DNA of 64,000 bases from assembly GCA_009843525.1 (NCBI GenBank), contig VYDH01000016.1:1-64000 (forward strand), written 5' to 3'. Made by a program: the position numbers and the translations under genes. Origin of the DNA: Acidimicrobiales bacterium. GTDB lineage: Bacteria > Actinomycetota > Acidimicrobiia > Acidimicrobiales > Poriferisodalaceae. Of the stretch, positions 27,220-36,422 are shown piece after piece. Below the pieces are notes generated by a model. The model saw only the letters and a list, made by a program, of their open reading frames with translations. It made no database searches and was not told the origin of the DNA. Position 1 is the first letter of the stretch. The number at the start of each line of letters is the position of its first letter.

Positions 27220-29262
27220 TCAGACGAGCAGCGGGTCGGTCAGCACTTCCACCAAGGCGGGACCCGGGTGAGCCAAGGCCTCGCTGAGCGCAGTGTCCAG
27301 CTCGTCCGCCGCCGTCACCTGGCGGCCCATCGCCCCGCACAGCTCCGCGAACTCAGCGAAGCTCGGGTTGTGCAGCGAGGTCTGCCAGACGTCGAACTCG
27401 GCCGCTCGCTGCTCCTTGGAGATCTTTCCCAACTCGCCGTTGTTGAGCAGCACATGGGTGATGCCCATCCCGTACTTGACGGCCGTTGTCAGTTCCATGG
27501 CGTACTGGCCGAAGCCGCCGTCGCCCGACACCGAGACCACCGGCCGGCCGGCCCAGAGCGAACCGTCTGCGCCCCCAGCGCTGACCGGCGCACGCTGGGT
27601 CGCGACCCAGCAACCCATTGCGGCCGGGAACGCGAAGCCGATCGACCCCAGGTAGCCCGACATCAGCACGGTCTGGCCGCACGGCTCGAAGTAGCGGCCG
27701 AACGAGTACGCGTGGTTGCCGACGTCCACGGTCATGACGGCATCAGCCGGCACAAGGCGACTCAGGGCCTCGAACACGACCGCCGAGTTCACGCCGCTGC
27801 TGCGGTCGTCGACCTGCCGGCGCTGCTTCTCGGCCCGCCAGATGTCCCAGCGCGCTGCCACCTCGGCGGCGGCCGACGGGCTGCCGGCCCTGCTTGCGAG
27901 CGCCCCGACCAGCGCCCGGGCCGCCACCCCTGCGTCGGCCAGCATCGGCACGGTCACCGCATGGAACCTGCCCAGCGCCATCGGGTCGAAATCCACCTGC
28001 ACGATCGGCTTGTACGACGCGATGCCGGTGTGGTTGGCGAACGACACGCCGAAGGTCACCAGCGCGTCGGCCTCGTTCATGAACCAGCTCGCGATCGGGG
28101 TGCCCGACCGGCCGAGCACGCCGCAGGCCAGCGGGTGCTGGTCGGCAATCAGTCCCTTGCCCTTGAAGGTCGTGGCCACCGGCGCATCGATGGCCTCGGC
28201 CAGCGCCACGATGTCGTCGATGCCGCTGCGGGCACCGTGACCCACAACGATCATCGGCCGCTTCGAACCCGACAGCACGTCTGCGGCCGCGTCAAGCGCA
28301 TCGGCTGCAGGCGACACGCGGCGGTCACCGGTGCGGCCCTGCGGCGAGCCGGCCGGTCGCTCGGGCGCAGCCGCCGGCAACACCTGCACTTCATCCGGCA
28401 GCACGAGGTGCGCCACGTCGCGCTCCACCAAGGCGGTCTTGCAGGCCAGATTCATCAGCTCGGCTGCGTCGGAGCCCGCTTGGACTGTCGCCGAGTAGCG
28501 GGATACGTCGGCGAAAGCCGCGGAGAGGTCGGTGTCCTGGAAGGCGCCCCGGCCCCGGACGCTCGACGGCACTTGGCCCGACAGCGCGAGCACTGGCGCA
28601 CGGTCCATCTTTGCGTCGTACAACCCCGTGAGCAGGTTGGTGCTGCCGGGCCCGGCGATAGCGAAACACGCTGCAAGGCCTCCCGTCAGCTTTCCGTAGG
28701 CGGTGGCGGCGAACGAGGCGGCACCTTCGTGCCGCACCCCGATGAATCGCAGCGAGCCCTCGGCCTCGGCCTCGCGCAGGGCATCTGCGAATCCCAAGTT
28801 GGAGTGCCCGACCATGCCGAACACCCACGTCACGCCCCAGGCCGTCATTGTCTCGACGAGCTGGTCAGACACGGTGCGGGACCGGCTGGGGGCGATCGGC
28901 AGCGCGACGTACACGCCGTCGGACCTGACTTCGGTGCGGTAGGCGGCCGGTGCGTCGTCAAACGGCGGCGGCGGGGTGCCGTTACGTGGCGAATAGTCGT
29001 AGCCGTGCCACGGGCAGCGCAGCCATCCCCCCTCGATGCTGCCCTCGCCCAAGGGACCGCCCTGGTGGGGGCACGCGTTCGCGAGACACCCGAAGCCCGA
29101 CTCCGTTCGAGTGACGCACAAGCTCTCACGCTCGACCGTGACCGTCGTGACGCGGCCCACGTCGAGCTCGTCGACGCCAATGAGCCGGTGCCACGCGAAC
29201 TCGCTGGCGGGCAGCGCTGGCACTGCGGCGCTGGGCGTCGGATGCTGGGATGTGTCGCTCAT
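27220..29262 (-). CDS. Rieske domain fused to thiamine-diphosphate-dependent enzyme
   Basis: This 680-residue fusion begins with an N-terminal Rieske [2Fe-2S] domain (about residues 20-120), with ligands in ACPHQGG and CPWHGYDY. A complete ThDP enzyme of the acetolactate synthase/pyruvate oxidase type follows. Its pyrimidine domain has the activating glutamate in GVRHEGAASFAA near 177; a central domain comes next, and the PP domain has VSGDGGFGQYAMEL near 585 and VLLNN about 25 residues later. ThDP enzymes decarboxylate 2-oxo acids. The Rieske centre suggests that electrons leave through an Fe-S route instead of, or with, a flavin. GGGGCGAG precedes the ATG. The fusion looks intact and is unusual. 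Confidence 0.9.
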   Translation of the reverse strand: MSDTSQHPTPSAAVPALPASEFAWHRLIGVDELDVGRVTTVTVERESLCVTRTESGFGCLANACPHQGGPLGEGSIEGGWLRCPWHGYDYSPRNGTPPPPFDDAPAAYRTEVRSDGVYVALPIAPSRSRTVSDQLVETMTAWGVTWVFGMVGHSNLGFADALREAEAEGSLRFIGVRHEGAASFAATAYGKLTGGLAACFAIAGPGSTNLLTGLYDAKMDRAPVLALSGQVPSSVRGRGAFQDTDLSAAFADVSRYSATVQAGSDAAELMNLACKTALVERDVAHLVLPDEVQVLPAAAPERPAGSPQGRTGDRRVSPAADALDAAADVLSGSKRPMIVVGHGARSGIDDIVALAEAIDAPVATTFKGKGLIADQHPLACGVLGRSGTPIASWFMNEADALVTFGVSFANHTGIASYKPIVQVDFDPMALGRFHAVTVPMLADAGVAARALVGALASRAGSPSAAAEVAARWDIWRAEKQRRQVDDRSSGVNSAVVFEALSRLVPADAVMTVDVGNHAYSFGRYFEPCGQTVLMSGYLGSIGFAFPAAMGCWVATQRAPVSAGGADGSLWAGRPVVSVSGDGGFGQYAMELTTAVKYGMGITHVLLNNGELGKISKEQRAAEFDVWQTSLHNPSFAEFAELCGAMGRQVTAADELDTALSEALAHPGPALVEVLTDPLLV

Positions 29263-29353
29263 CGCTCGCCCCTGTTCAACTAGCGCTCATCGTCGCACAC
29301 CGCCCAGGAGCATCCGTAGTCGCGAAGCGACGCCAGACACCTCTGCGCGGCTC

Positions 29354-29359
29354 TAGCGT
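29354..29359 (+). promoter_or_regulatory. Putative -10 box of the four-gene operon
   Basis: TAGCGT ends 7 nt before the GTG at 29367, the first gene of an operon reaching 32909. Confidence 0.5.
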
Positions 29360-29366
29360 TTCCGGC

Positions 29367-29855
29367 GTGCTCTTCCTCGTGCGTCACGCTTCCGCAGGCG
29401 ATCGGCGTGCCTGGCGGGGCGACGACAGCGCGCGACCGCTGGATCCGATGGGCCACGCGCAGGCGGAGGCCATCGCAGCGGCGCTCGCCTCAGCACCGAT
29501 CCTGCGCATGCTGTCGAGCCCCAGCGTTCGCTGCGTCCAGACGATCGAGCCGCTTGCGGCGCAACTCGGCCTCGACATCGAGATCTCCGCCGAGCTGGCC
29601 GAGGGCGCCGACGGCTGGCGAACCGAAGCGTTGGTGGAGCGCCTGTGCGGCGAGACGGGCCACAGCGTGCTGTGCAGCCACGGCGACGTCATACCGGAGG
29701 TGCTCTGGCGCTTGTCCTACCGTGGCATCGACGTGAACCCCACACGCTGCAAGAAGGCGTCGGTGTGGGAACTGCATGTCGCCGACGGCACCGTCAGCCA
29801 TGGCCTCTACCGGTCCCCTCGAAGTCTCGGTGCGCGTGTGGAGGACCTGACGTGA
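29367..29855 (+). CDS. Histidine phosphatase family protein (SixA-like)
   Basis: This 162-residue phosphatase begins with the catalytic VRHASAG motif (the RHG/RHA nucleophile histidine at residue 7). It has LSSPSVRCVQTIEPLA near 50 and a second catalytic histidine in LCSHGDVIPE near 108. SixA-like members remove phosphate from phosphohistidine or small molecules. The GTG at 29367 gives the motif its usual N-terminal position. It heads an operon in which each junction overlaps; the next gene starts in its stop codon (GTGA). Confidence 0.9.
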   Translation: MLFLVRHASAGDRRAWRGDDSARPLDPMGHAQAEAIAAALASAPILRMLSSPSVRCVQTIEPLAAQLGLDIEISAELAEGADGWRTEALVERLCGETGHSVLCSHGDVIPEVLWRLSYRGIDVNPTRCKKASVWELHVADGTVSHGLYRSPRSLGARVEDLT

Positions 29856-31054
29856 GGGCGAGCCGGCACTACTACGTCGAGTCGTTCGACACGATCTCGC
29901 TAGCGCCGTACCGGATCAGCAGATCGCCGTTCGCGCATCGCTACACAACCCCCGAGACCGTCCACGCGGTGTACTGCAACCGGCTGTACCCGATGAAGTC
30001 GAGCTTCGACGAGGATCCCATCCCGGCCTACTGGAAGCTGCGCGAGGGCGTCCTGCTGTACGACGTGCCTGAGATGCCCCTGGCAATCGAAGGTCCCGAT
30101 GCCGCGCGGCTGCTTGAGTGCGTCCTGGCGTGCAGGGTCACCGACCTCGGCGTTGGCCGATGCCGGTACGGGCTCGGGTGCAACGACGACGGCGCGATCC
30201 TGATGGACGGGGTGCTGATGCGCCTCGCCGAGGACCGCTTCTGGTACGTCATCGCCAACGGCGACTTTCTGAGCTGGCTGAAGGCGCACGCTATTGGGCT
30301 CGATGTCGAGGTTTTCGACCCTCGCTCACGGGTGTTGCAGATCCAGGGACCCACGTCGCTCGATGTGGCCGATGCGGCGATCCGCGGCGGGCTGCCAGCC
30401 GATTTCCGCTACTTCCGCGCCGGTTACTTCGAGGTCTGCGGCCAGACGCTGTGGGTGTCTCGCACGGGCTGGACGGGCGAGGCCGGCATCGAGATCTACT
30501 GCAACAGCGGGCCCGAGCTCACCGACTACGACGCACTGTGGGACGGCCTGTTCGCCTGCGGCGAACGCTTCGGCATGGAATTCAGCACCGGGTCGTCCAT
30601 GGGGATCCGACGTATCGAAGCCGGAATCCTGGACAACGGCAGCGACATCGAACCCGACCTGACGCCCTTCGGCGCTGGCCTCGGCCAATTCGTCCGGCTC
30701 GACAAGGAGGATTTCATCGGCAAGGCCGCGCTGGAGCGCGCCGATCGCAGCCAGCTGCTGTTCGGCCTGATCTGCCCCACGGCGATGCCCGAGCCTGGCA
30801 TGGGCATCAGCTACGCAGATCGCCAGGTCGGGCACGTCACCATCGGCACCTGGTCGCCCACGCTCGATACCGGCGTCGGCTATGTGCGCTTCGACCAATC
30901 GCTCCCCGGCGACGACTGGCTCGCCAAGACCGTCCGCCTGCACGACCATGACGGCACGCCGCACGCGGCGACCGTCGACACGCTGCCTTTCATTGACAAG
31001 CAAAAGCAGTTGCCGCGCGTCGTCTGGGGCGGCCCGGCCGCAGCCGCCGACTGA
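29852..31054 (+). CDS. GcvT/aminomethyltransferase-family protein (DmdA-like)
   Basis: This 400-residue protein of the GcvT fold binds tetrahydrofolate and removes a methyl or methylene group from a small substrate. Conserved features are LREGVLLYDVPEMPLAIEGPDAARLL (about residues 60-85), LQIQGPTSLDVA near 160, SRTGWTGEAGIEIYC near 200, and the C-terminal LDKEDFIGKAAL near 285. The N-terminal layout resembles DMSP demethylase (DmdA) and dimethylglycine-type demethylases rather than the glycine cleavage T protein. No gcvH or gcvP is present. It is coupled to genes on both sides by 4-nt and 1-nt overlaps. Confidence 0.87.
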   Translation: MRASRHYYVESFDTISLAPYRISRSPFAHRYTTPETVHAVYCNRLYPMKSSFDEDPIPAYWKLREGVLLYDVPEMPLAIEGPDAARLLECVLACRVTDLGVGRCRYGLGCNDDGAILMDGVLMRLAEDRFWYVIANGDFLSWLKAHAIGLDVEVFDPRSRVLQIQGPTSLDVADAAIRGGLPADFRYFRAGYFEVCGQTLWVSRTGWTGEAGIEIYCNSGPELTDYDALWDGLFACGERFGMEFSTGSSMGIRRIEAGILDNGSDIEPDLTPFGAGLGQFVRLDKEDFIGKAALERADRSQLLFGLICPTAMPEPGMGISYADRQVGHVTIGTWSPTLDTGVGYVRFDQSLPGDDWLAKTVRLHDHDGTPHAATVDTLPFIDKQKQLPRVVWGGPAAAAD

Positions 31055-32034
31055 TGCTGACGCTCGACGCGGCGGCGGTGCAACAGTCCACGCCGTGGCA
31101 CGAGCTGATGGAGGCAATCGAGCGCCTGCTGGTCGACCGCAACGCCTCGGTGCCGCAACGAGAAATCCATGACGTCGGCCTGCCGGACGGCGGGACAGGT
31201 TCGCTGCTGGTGATGCCCGCCTGGGTGGACCGCGAGGTGCTCGGGGTGAAGGCGGTGACCTACTACCCCTCCAATGCCGGCACAGACCTGCCGACCATCA
31301 GCGCCGGCTACCTGCTGTTTGACGGTCAAACCGGGCAGCTCTGCGCAGTGCTCGACGGTGACGAGCTCACGCTGCGGCGCACTGCAGCGGTTTCTGCTCT
31401 CGCCGCCGACCGTCTGGCCCGCCCAAACGCCCGGCGCTTGCTGGTGGTCGGCACCGGCAACTTGGCGCCGAACCTGGCGCTCGCCCACGCCGCCGTCCGC
31501 TGTTTCGACGTCGTCGAGGTCTGGGGTCGCAGCCCGCAGCGCGCCGCCGCCACGGCGCAGCAGCTCGTCGATCATGGTCTGCCGGCGCAGCCAGCCGGTT
31601 CACTTGAGGAGTCCATCGAGCGAGCCGACGTCGTCTCCTGCGCCACGGGTGCCACCAGCCCGCTGGTGCGCGGTGCCCTTGTGCGGCCGGGCACGCACAT
31701 CGATCTGGTCGGGGCATTCCGGGCCGACATGCGCGAGGCCGACGACGAGGCCGTCAGCCGGGCGACGCTGTTCGTCGACACGCTCGACGGCGCGCTCGGG
31801 GCGGGAGACCTGGCACAGCCGCTCGATGCCGGCGTGATCTCCGTCAGCGACGTCGCTGCCGACCTGGCGTCGCTCGCCGCCGGCCGCCACCCGGGACGCA
31901 CCTCCGACAGTGAGATCACCCTGTTCAAGTCGGTCGGCTTCGCACTGTCCGATCTGGCCGCCGCCAGGCTCGTGCATCGCCGGATCGCATCCGGTGCAGT
32001 GGGCTCACCAGATGCGGGTGCATCACACTCGTGA
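31054..32034 (+). CDS. Ornithine cyclodeaminase / mu-crystallin family
   Basis: This 326-residue NAD(P)-binding protein has a central Rossmann motif VVGTGNLAPNLALAHA (about residues 131-146) and the LRRTAAVSALAADRL segment just before it. SCATGATSPLVRG near 195 is a family feature. Members include ornithine cyclodeaminase, alanine dehydrogenase (archaeal type), ketimine reductase and imino-acid dehydrogenases. Its ATG overlaps the upstream stop by one base. Next to a demethylase-like protein, a role in breakdown of a methylated amino acid is plausible but unproven. Confidence 0.92.
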   Translation: MLTLDAAAVQQSTPWHELMEAIERLLVDRNASVPQREIHDVGLPDGGTGSLLVMPAWVDREVLGVKAVTYYPSNAGTDLPTISAGYLLFDGQTGQLCAVLDGDELTLRRTAAVSALAADRLARPNARRLLVVGTGNLAPNLALAHAAVRCFDVVEVWGRSPQRAAATAQQLVDHGLPAQPAGSLEESIERADVVSCATGATSPLVRGALVRPGTHIDLVGAFRADMREADDEAVSRATLFVDTLDGALGAGDLAQPLDAGVISVSDVAADLASLAAGRHPGRTSDSEITLFKSVGFALSDLAAARLVHRRIASGAVGSPDAGASHS

Positions 32035-32909
32035 TGGTCCGAACCGGCAGCCGACGCCTCGGCTGGGGCCTCGCAGCCCTCGGCATGCTGCTGGTGTCCA
32101 CGGATTCGCTGTGGGTTCGTGTCTCCGGCGCCGATGCGCTCGACATCGCCTTCGTCGTGAGCGTGTTGTCGCTGGTGCTCTACGGCACCATGGCCATCCG
32201 CCAGGCGTCGGCGTCGTGGGCATCGTTGCGGGCTGATACCTGGCCGCTGCTGGTGATCGGGGTGCTCGGCGCGATCAGCCAGCTCACGTTCATCTCGGCC
32301 ATCACCCATACCGAGGTGCCCAACGTGGTGGCGATCGTGGCCGCAGCGCCGGTGTTGGCGGCGGCGTTCGCGTGGGTGGCTCTGCGTGAGCGCACGTCGC
32401 CGCGGGTGGCCGTGGGCATCGCGCTGACCGTGGTGGGCATCGGCATGGTGGTGTCCACGTCGATCGGCTCGCCCAACCTCCTCGGCGACTTCCTGGCTCT
32501 CATCGCGGTGATCTGCTTTGCCGCCAGCACGGTCATCTGGCGCCGCCATCGGGACATGAGCCGTATCGTCGGCCTGTCGCTCGCGGCGGTGCTCGTGGTG
32601 ATTCCCACGGCGTTCGCGGCCGATCTCGGCGCGCTCGACGCCAAGGCATGGGCGGCAATCTTCGCCATGGGCCTGGTCTGCAATCCGCTCGGGCGCTTGT
32701 CCTACAGCAATGCCCCCAGGTACGCGCCGGCCAGCGAGGTAGCGCTCTTCGCCCCGGTCGAAACCGTCGCAGGCATCGTGTGGGCTGCGCTGTTCCTCAA
32801 CGAGTACCCAGCGCTGGTCACGCTGGGCGGAGCCGTGGTGGTGATCTTCGGCATGCTGTACGCGACGGTGCTGGACCGCAGGGGCGCGGTGGCATTCGGC
32901 AGCGACTGA
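32031..32909 (+). CDS. EamA/DMT-superfamily transporter
   Basis: This 292-residue polytopic protein has about ten transmembrane helices in two EamA halves (about residues 10-145 and 160-285). It overlaps the preceding gene by 4 nt, and a second start (ATG at 32034) is equally possible. As the last gene of the operon it may export or import the metabolite handled by the GcvT-like and cyclodeaminase-like enzymes. There is no motif that tells the direction or the substrate. Confidence 0.87.
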   Translation: MMVRTGSRRLGWGLAALGMLLVSTDSLWVRVSGADALDIAFVVSVLSLVLYGTMAIRQASASWASLRADTWPLLVIGVLGAISQLTFISAITHTEVPNVVAIVAAAPVLAAAFAWVALRERTSPRVAVGIALTVVGIGMVVSTSIGSPNLLGDFLALIAVICFAASTVIWRRHRDMSRIVGLSLAAVLVVIPTAFAADLGALDAKAWAAIFAMGLVCNPLGRLSYSNAPRYAPASEVALFAPVETVAGIVWAALFLNEYPALVTLGGAVVVIFGMLYATVLDRRGAVAFGSD

Positions 32910-32963
32910 CGACTGCTGGTTCGCAAGGGGCCGTTCGGGTCTTCGCTCTGCGAGCCGCTCGGA

Positions 32964-32969
32964 TACTGT
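32964..32969 (+). promoter_or_regulatory. Putative -10 box of ppk2
   Basis: TACTGT ends 8 nt before the ATG at 32978. Confidence 0.45.
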
Positions 32970-32977
32970 CCGAACCC

Positions 32978-33799
32978 ATGGGGTCCCCCGACGACGCTCC
33001 CTCCGGGCCTCCGAAACGCAAGAGTCGCCTGCCTCGCAAGAAATACGAGCGTGAGCTTGAGCTGCTGCAACAAGAGCTGGCCCACCTCCAGCGCTGGATC
33101 CGTCACCAGGGGCTGAAGGTCGTCGTCATCTTCGAGGGCCGCGACGCCGCCGGCAAAGGCAGCACGATCAAGCGCATCATCCGGCGGCTGAACCCCCGCA
33201 TAGTTCGCGTCGTGGCACTGGGCACGCCCAGCGACCGCGAGAAAACCCAGTGGTGGTTCCAGCGCTACGTAGAGGAGCTGCCAGCGGCGGGCGAGATGGT
33301 GATCTTCGATCGCAGCTGGTACAACCGCGGCCTCGTCGAGCCGGTGATGGGCTTCTGCACCGACGACGAGTACGAGGAGTTCCTGCGCTCGTGCCCCGAG
33401 TTCGAGCGGATGCTGGTGCGCTCGGGCATCATCCTGATCAAGTACTGGTTCTCGATCAGCGACGAGGAGCAGGAGCGCCGCTTCCAACGACGCATTTCCG
33501 ACCCGGCTCGCCGCTGGAAGCTCTCACCGATGGATCTCGAGGCCCGTACGCGCTGGGTGGACTTCTCACGCGCCAAGGACACCCTGTTCGCGCATACCGA
33601 CATCAAGCAGGCACCATGGTGGGTTGTCGAGGCCGACGACAAGCGCGCCGCGCACCTCAACTGCATCGCCCACCTGCTGTCGCAGATGCCCTACGAAAAG
33701 GTGCCCTGGGAGCACGTCGATCTGCCCGATCGGGGCGCAGCCGGCGGCTATGTGCGCCCGCCGATCACCGACCAGACCTTCGTGCCCGAGCTGTTCTGA
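32978..33799 (+). CDS. ppk2: Polyphosphate kinase 2
   Basis: This 273-residue class I PPK2 transfers phosphate between polyphosphate and nucleoside diphosphates. It has the Walker A GRDAAGKGSTIKR (about residues 50-62), PSDREKTQWWFQRYVEELP near 85, the Walker B IFDRSWYNRG near 110, and the lid segment with RRISDPARRWKLSP near 175. Together with ppx at 16.3-17.4 kb it shows an active polyphosphate economy. Start at the ATG after a promoter-like hexamer; an earlier in-frame start would overlap the transporter gene. Confidence 0.95.
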   Translation: MGSPDDAPSGPPKRKSRLPRKKYERELELLQQELAHLQRWIRHQGLKVVVIFEGRDAAGKGSTIKRIIRRLNPRIVRVVALGTPSDREKTQWWFQRYVEELPAAGEMVIFDRSWYNRGLVEPVMGFCTDDEYEEFLRSCPEFERMLVRSGIILIKYWFSISDEEQERRFQRRISDPARRWKLSPMDLEARTRWVDFSRAKDTLFAHTDIKQAPWWVVEADDKRAAHLNCIAHLLSQMPYEKVPWEHVDLPDRGAAGGYVRPPITDQTFVPELF

Positions 33800-33810
33800 G
33801 CTGGGCGAGC

Positions 33811-35454
33811 TCAGGCCTCAGTCCGCGATTCCATATTGATCTCGAGCAGCCGGGCCGCGATGGTCCGGGCTTCGTCGAAGCTTCCGACGAAGTGGTCGCC
33901 GGGCACCCGGTGCAGCACATCCAGTGATTGCAGGCTGCCGGAGGGCAGGTTCTCGAGCCCGATCACGATGCACTCCGTGTCGTGCTCCATTGCAGCGTCG
34001 ATGAGCTGCTCCACCACCAGAGCGGCGCTGTCGTCGACGTAGCTCGTCTCGGTGAAGTCCAAGATGACGACCTCGTGCTCGACGATGTCCTTGCTGATGG
34101 CGATGCGCAATCGGTTCGAGGAAGCGATGGTGAAGCTGCCGCGCATCTTGACCATGCCGACGCGGGCCGTGAACGCGTCGAACTGGCTGATGTCCACCCG
34201 GTCGCTGTCGGCGAAGAACACCGCGTCGAGCATCGGCACCGACAAGACGCTGTCGAGCTCGAGGCGCTCGAATCGGCGGCTGGCTGCCAGCGCTGCAGCG
34301 ACAACGCCAGCGGCGATGGCCACCAGCAGGTCGACGAACACCGTGAGACCGAGCGTGAGCAGCATCACCAGCACATGCTCGGGCTGCACCCGGTAGAGGT
34401 GCGTGATGAGCCGCCAGTCGATGAGGCTGAGCCCCAGCCACAGCAGGATTCCCGCGAGTACCGCGTACGGGATGGCGTCGATGAGACCGCTCAGCACGAT
34501 GATCAGCACGAGTGCGATCACCGCCGACGCGGCGCCGGCGACTCGGGTCTGCGCGCCGGCTCGGACGTTGGCCAACGTCGCGCTGGGCGACCCGGCGCCC
34601 GGCAGGCCGCCGAACATGGCCGCGACCGCATTGCCGAGACCCACGCCGATCATCTCTCGATTCGGATCGTGCTGCTGGCCCGTCATGGAATCGGCGTGCG
34701 AAGCGTTCATCAGGCTGTTCATCGCGCCGATCAGGGCGATGGTCACGGCGGCACCCACAGCGCCCCAGAAGCCGCCGGCGGGCATCTCCATTGCCCAGAA
34801 GGACGGGGCCTCGACGACGTCGGCGATGCGCGGAGCCCCATCGAACACGACAGCACCCACGATGGCGCCGACAACGAGAGCACCGGGAACACGCGGCACA
34901 TAGCGCCGGAGCTGCCTCGGCCAGCCCGCGCAAATCACGAACGTGGTGACCGCCAGGCCGAACGCGTGGAAATCCATGTCGCTGGCGGCGTCGTCCCAGT
35001 GACGGATGGAGTCGATGGGGTTGCCCAGGATCGGATCGGCGCCGAAGAACGGCAGCACTTGCAGCAGCACCAGCATCACGCCGATGCCGCTGATGAAGCC
35101 CGATGTCACCGAGTACGGCGTGTACTGCACGAGGCTGCCGAGCCGCAGCAGCCCCATCAGCGCCTGCAGCACACCGGCGATGAAGATGATGACGAGGGCC
35201 TCAACCGGGGTGTCGGCGTAGCGCACCAGCACGAACGACACGGCAATCGCCATCGGCGCTGTTGCCGCCGAGATCTGCACCCGGGAGCCGCCCAGCACCG
35301 CAGCGATGAACCCGACGGCGACCGCGCCCCACAGTCCTGCAATGGGACCGAGTCCGGACACCACACCGAACGCGAGCGCCAGCGGCAGCACGACTATCGC
35401 GGAGACAAGGCCGGCCCCCAGATCGGCACGAAGGCGACCGCTGTCGTAGTTCAT
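33811..35454 (-). CDS. SulP-family anion transporter with STAS domain
   Basis: This 547-residue membrane protein of the SLC26/SulP family has about 12-14 transmembrane segments in residues 10-410, starting SAIVVLPLALAFGVVSGLGPIAGLWGA. The conserved MNSLMNASHADSMTGQQHDPNREM lies in the middle, and a cytoplasmic STAS domain (about 425-540) sits at the C-terminus. Members carry sulfate, bicarbonate or dicarboxylates. No carbonic anhydrase or sulfur gene is adjacent, so the anion is unknown. It is convergent with ppk2, only 11 nt apart. Confidence 0.93.
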   Translation of the reverse strand: MNYDSGRLRADLGAGLVSAIVVLPLALAFGVVSGLGPIAGLWGAVAVGFIAAVLGGSRVQISAATAPMAIAVSFVLVRYADTPVEALVIIFIAGVLQALMGLLRLGSLVQYTPYSVTSGFISGIGVMLVLLQVLPFFGADPILGNPIDSIRHWDDAASDMDFHAFGLAVTTFVICAGWPRQLRRYVPRVPGALVVGAIVGAVVFDGAPRIADVVEAPSFWAMEMPAGGFWGAVGAAVTIALIGAMNSLMNASHADSMTGQQHDPNREMIGVGLGNAVAAMFGGLPGAGSPSATLANVRAGAQTRVAGAASAVIALVLIIVLSGLIDAIPYAVLAGILLWLGLSLIDWRLITHLYRVQPEHVLVMLLTLGLTVFVDLLVAIAAGVVAAALAASRRFERLELDSVLSVPMLDAVFFADSDRVDISQFDAFTARVGMVKMRGSFTIASSNRLRIAISKDIVEHEVVILDFTETSYVDDSAALVVEQLIDAAMEHDTECIVIGLENLPSGSLQSLDVLHRVPGDHFVGSFDEARTIAARLLEINMESRTEA

Positions 35455-35532
35455 CTCAGACCTCGCCGCGTGGTATGCGCCCGCGGGTCACAGTAGTTCA
35501 CTGCCGAGCGAACTCAGCCGATGTGTTTGATG

Positions 35533-35558
35533 GTGGGGTTGAGCAAACTCAACCCCAC
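35533..35558 (-). terminator. Perfect 11-bp hairpin at the 3' end of an SDR gene
   Basis: gtggggttgag-caaa-ctcaaccccac is a perfect inverted repeat overlapping the last codons and stop of the minus-strand SDR gene. Structure and place suggest transcription termination, but the bases after it on the minus strand are not T-rich. Confidence 0.45.
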
Positions 35559-36292
35559 ATGCCCCCGTCGACGGTGAATTCTTGACCGGTGCAGTAGCTG
35601 CTGGCGTCTGAGGCCAGGAACAGCACCACGCGGCCGACCTCGGCGGGCTCGGCGATACGGCGCAGCGGCACCTGTCGCAGCACCCGCCGCGTACGGTCGT
35701 CGTCCTCGGTGAACACGCTGGTCTGCGCCAGCATCTCGGTGTCGATATAGCCGGGATGCACCGAGTTGACGCGCACGTTGCGGCGGCCGAGCTCCTTGGC
35801 CGCCGACTTGGTCATGCCGCGCACGGCCCATTTGCTGGCGCTGTAGGCGAACGACCCCATCGTGCCCATGAGGCCTGCGACCGAGCTGATGTTGATGATC
35901 GAACCGGATTCGGCATCCGCCATGGCGGCCCCGACCTTCTGCATGCCCAGAAACACGCCGCGGGCGTTGATAGCCAGCATGCGGTCGTAGTCAGCCACCG
36001 AGGTGTTCATGAGGCCAGCTCCCTGGAAGATGCCCGCGTTGTTCACCAGGACATCGATGCGGCCGTGCCGGCCCATGACGTCGGCAACCACCGCGTCCCA
36101 ATCGGCCTCGGCGGCCACGTCGTGATGCAGGTACTCGCAGCCCACCTCGGCGGCGGTCTGCCCGCCTTCGTCGTCGAGCACGTCGGTGAGCACCACCGTC
36201 GCGCCCTCGTCAACAAAGAGCTGGCCCTCGACGGCACCCTGCCCTCGTGCGCCGCCGGTGATGATCGCAACCCGTCCGTCCAGAACGCCCAT
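35549..36292 (-). CDS. SDR-family oxidoreductase (3-oxoacyl reductase-like)
   Basis: This 247-residue classical short-chain dehydrogenase has the NAD(P) motif TGGARGQGAVEG (about residues 11-22), NNAGI near 86, catalytic SSV near 137 and YSASK near 152. HPGYIDTEM near 183 and the C-terminal EFTVDGGMWG complete the fold. The substrate is probably an alcohol or ketone such as a hydroxysteroid or 3-hydroxyacyl group. GGGGAGA before the ATG suggests a leadered transcript. Confidence 0.92.
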   Translation of the reverse strand: MGVLDGRVAIITGGARGQGAVEGQLFVDEGATVVLTDVLDDEGGQTAAEVGCEYLHHDVAAEADWDAVVADVMGRHGRIDVLVNNAGIFQGAGLMNTSVADYDRMLAINARGVFLGMQKVGAAMADAESGSIINISSVAGLMGTMGSFAYSASKWAVRGMTKSAAKELGRRNVRVNSVHPGYIDTEMLAQTSVFTEDDDRTRRVLRQVPLRRIAEPAEVGRVVLFLASDASSYCTGQEFTVDGGMWG

Positions 36293-36422
36293 CTGTTGTC
36301 TCCCCGTGTCAAATGTGATCGGCGAAGGCGGTCTGCCCCTCGCCGCGCCCGCGCGCGAGCGACGGCGAGACCCTAGACCTCGACGCCCGCAGGTGCCGTT
36401 GTCCCCGGGCTTCCGGGATCGC

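Noticed and set aside
26125-29283. A 1052-codon open frame on the plus strand opposite the Rieske-ThDP gene
   Set aside because: It is a GC-driven shadow: its translation is rich in R, H, A and G with no family motif, while the minus strand encodes a complete two-domain enzyme.
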